From: Bacteroidales bacterium
GTDB taxonomy: Bacteria; Bacteroidota; Bacteroidia; Bacteroidales; NBLH01
DNA length: 6,567 bases
Direction: 5' to 3'
Assembly: GCA_029933755.1 (NCBI GenBank)
Contig: JAOZNO010000223.1
Coordinates: forward strand, 1 to 6,567
Under the pieces are notes generated by a model, which saw only the letters and a list, made by a program, of their open reading frames with translations, made no database searches and was not told the DNA's origin. Both the position numbers and the translations under genes were made by a program. How positions within the stretch are numbered: the first letter of the stretch is position 1; each line of letters begins with the position of its first letter. Shown piece by piece: positions 6,470-6,567 of this stretch.

Positions 6470-6528
6470 AGTCTATTTATGTAATGTTTTATATTTTATA
6501 GGCATGTGGCACTTATTAGAAAATTTTG

Positions 6529-6567
6529 TAGAAGCTGGCAGTAGGAAGTCCACATTTACTTCCTACT
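6529..6567. repeat. Inverted repeat related to the left-end heptamer repeat
   Basis: AGTAGGAAGT (6540-6549) and ACTTCCTACT (6558-6567) form a perfect 10-bp stem with an 8-base loop. The second arm ends exactly at the window edge, so pairing may continue beyond it. The reverse complement of 6529-6543 matches 21-35 at 14 of 15 bases, so this belongs to the same repeat family as the left end but is inverted. It follows the exported-protein gene by 59 nt and could also act as its terminator, although no T-run is visible. Confidence 0.55.

Overview
The window is AT-rich and looks like a chromosomal segment from a member of the Bacteroidota, probably a Bacteroidales/Marinilabiliales-type organism. 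The evidence is the gene content (a futalosine-pathway mqnA, a GIN-domain lipoprotein of the DUF2807 type, and a PagL-like acyloxyacyl hydrolase ending in an aromatic residue), the lack of clear Shine-Dalgarno sequences, TAnnTTTG-like promoter elements, and intergenic DNA full of short-period and palindromic repeats. No phage, plasmid, IS transposase, CRISPR or defence gene is visible. The genus is not determined.

Left part (1-1675, plus strand): a short degenerate heptamer repeat is followed by an EI24/CysZ-type membrane protein gene and, 27 nt later, mqnA (chorismate dehydratase, first step of menaquinone synthesis by the futalosine route). The two are probably co-transcribed. The last five mqnA codons and its stop lie inside the left arm of a 164-bp imperfect palindrome (1657-1820). 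Its core is a hairpin with a C(UACG)G loop and A7/T7 flanks, well placed as a bidirectional terminator between convergent genes.

Middle part (1887-4638, minus strand): this looks like a three-gene operon read right to left: a radical SAM protein, then a GIN-domain putative lipoprotein 14 nt later, then a PagL-like acyloxyacyl hydrolase 3 nt later. The hydrolase appears broken. Its signal peptide and mature barrel are in different frames, separated by a one-base shift near 2894-2903. Restoring one base gives a normal full-length protein of about 367 residues. A simple start-to-stop ORF search sees only its C-terminal half. A TAnnTTTG promoter lies just upstream of the radical SAM gene.

Right part (4639-6567): a 604-bp intergenic stretch holds a second, weaker quasi-palindrome crossed by a basic open frame, then a hairpin built of octamer repeats. 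After it comes a plus-strand gene for an exported protein of unknown function (408 aa), with its own likely promoter. The window ends in an inverted repeat that matches, in opposite orientation, the heptamer repeat at the left end.

The genes look like ordinary envelope and cofactor housekeeping. The most notable observations are the hidden frameshifted hydrolase, the large palindromic repeat that supplies the end of mqnA, and the two palindromes crossed by short basic open frames.
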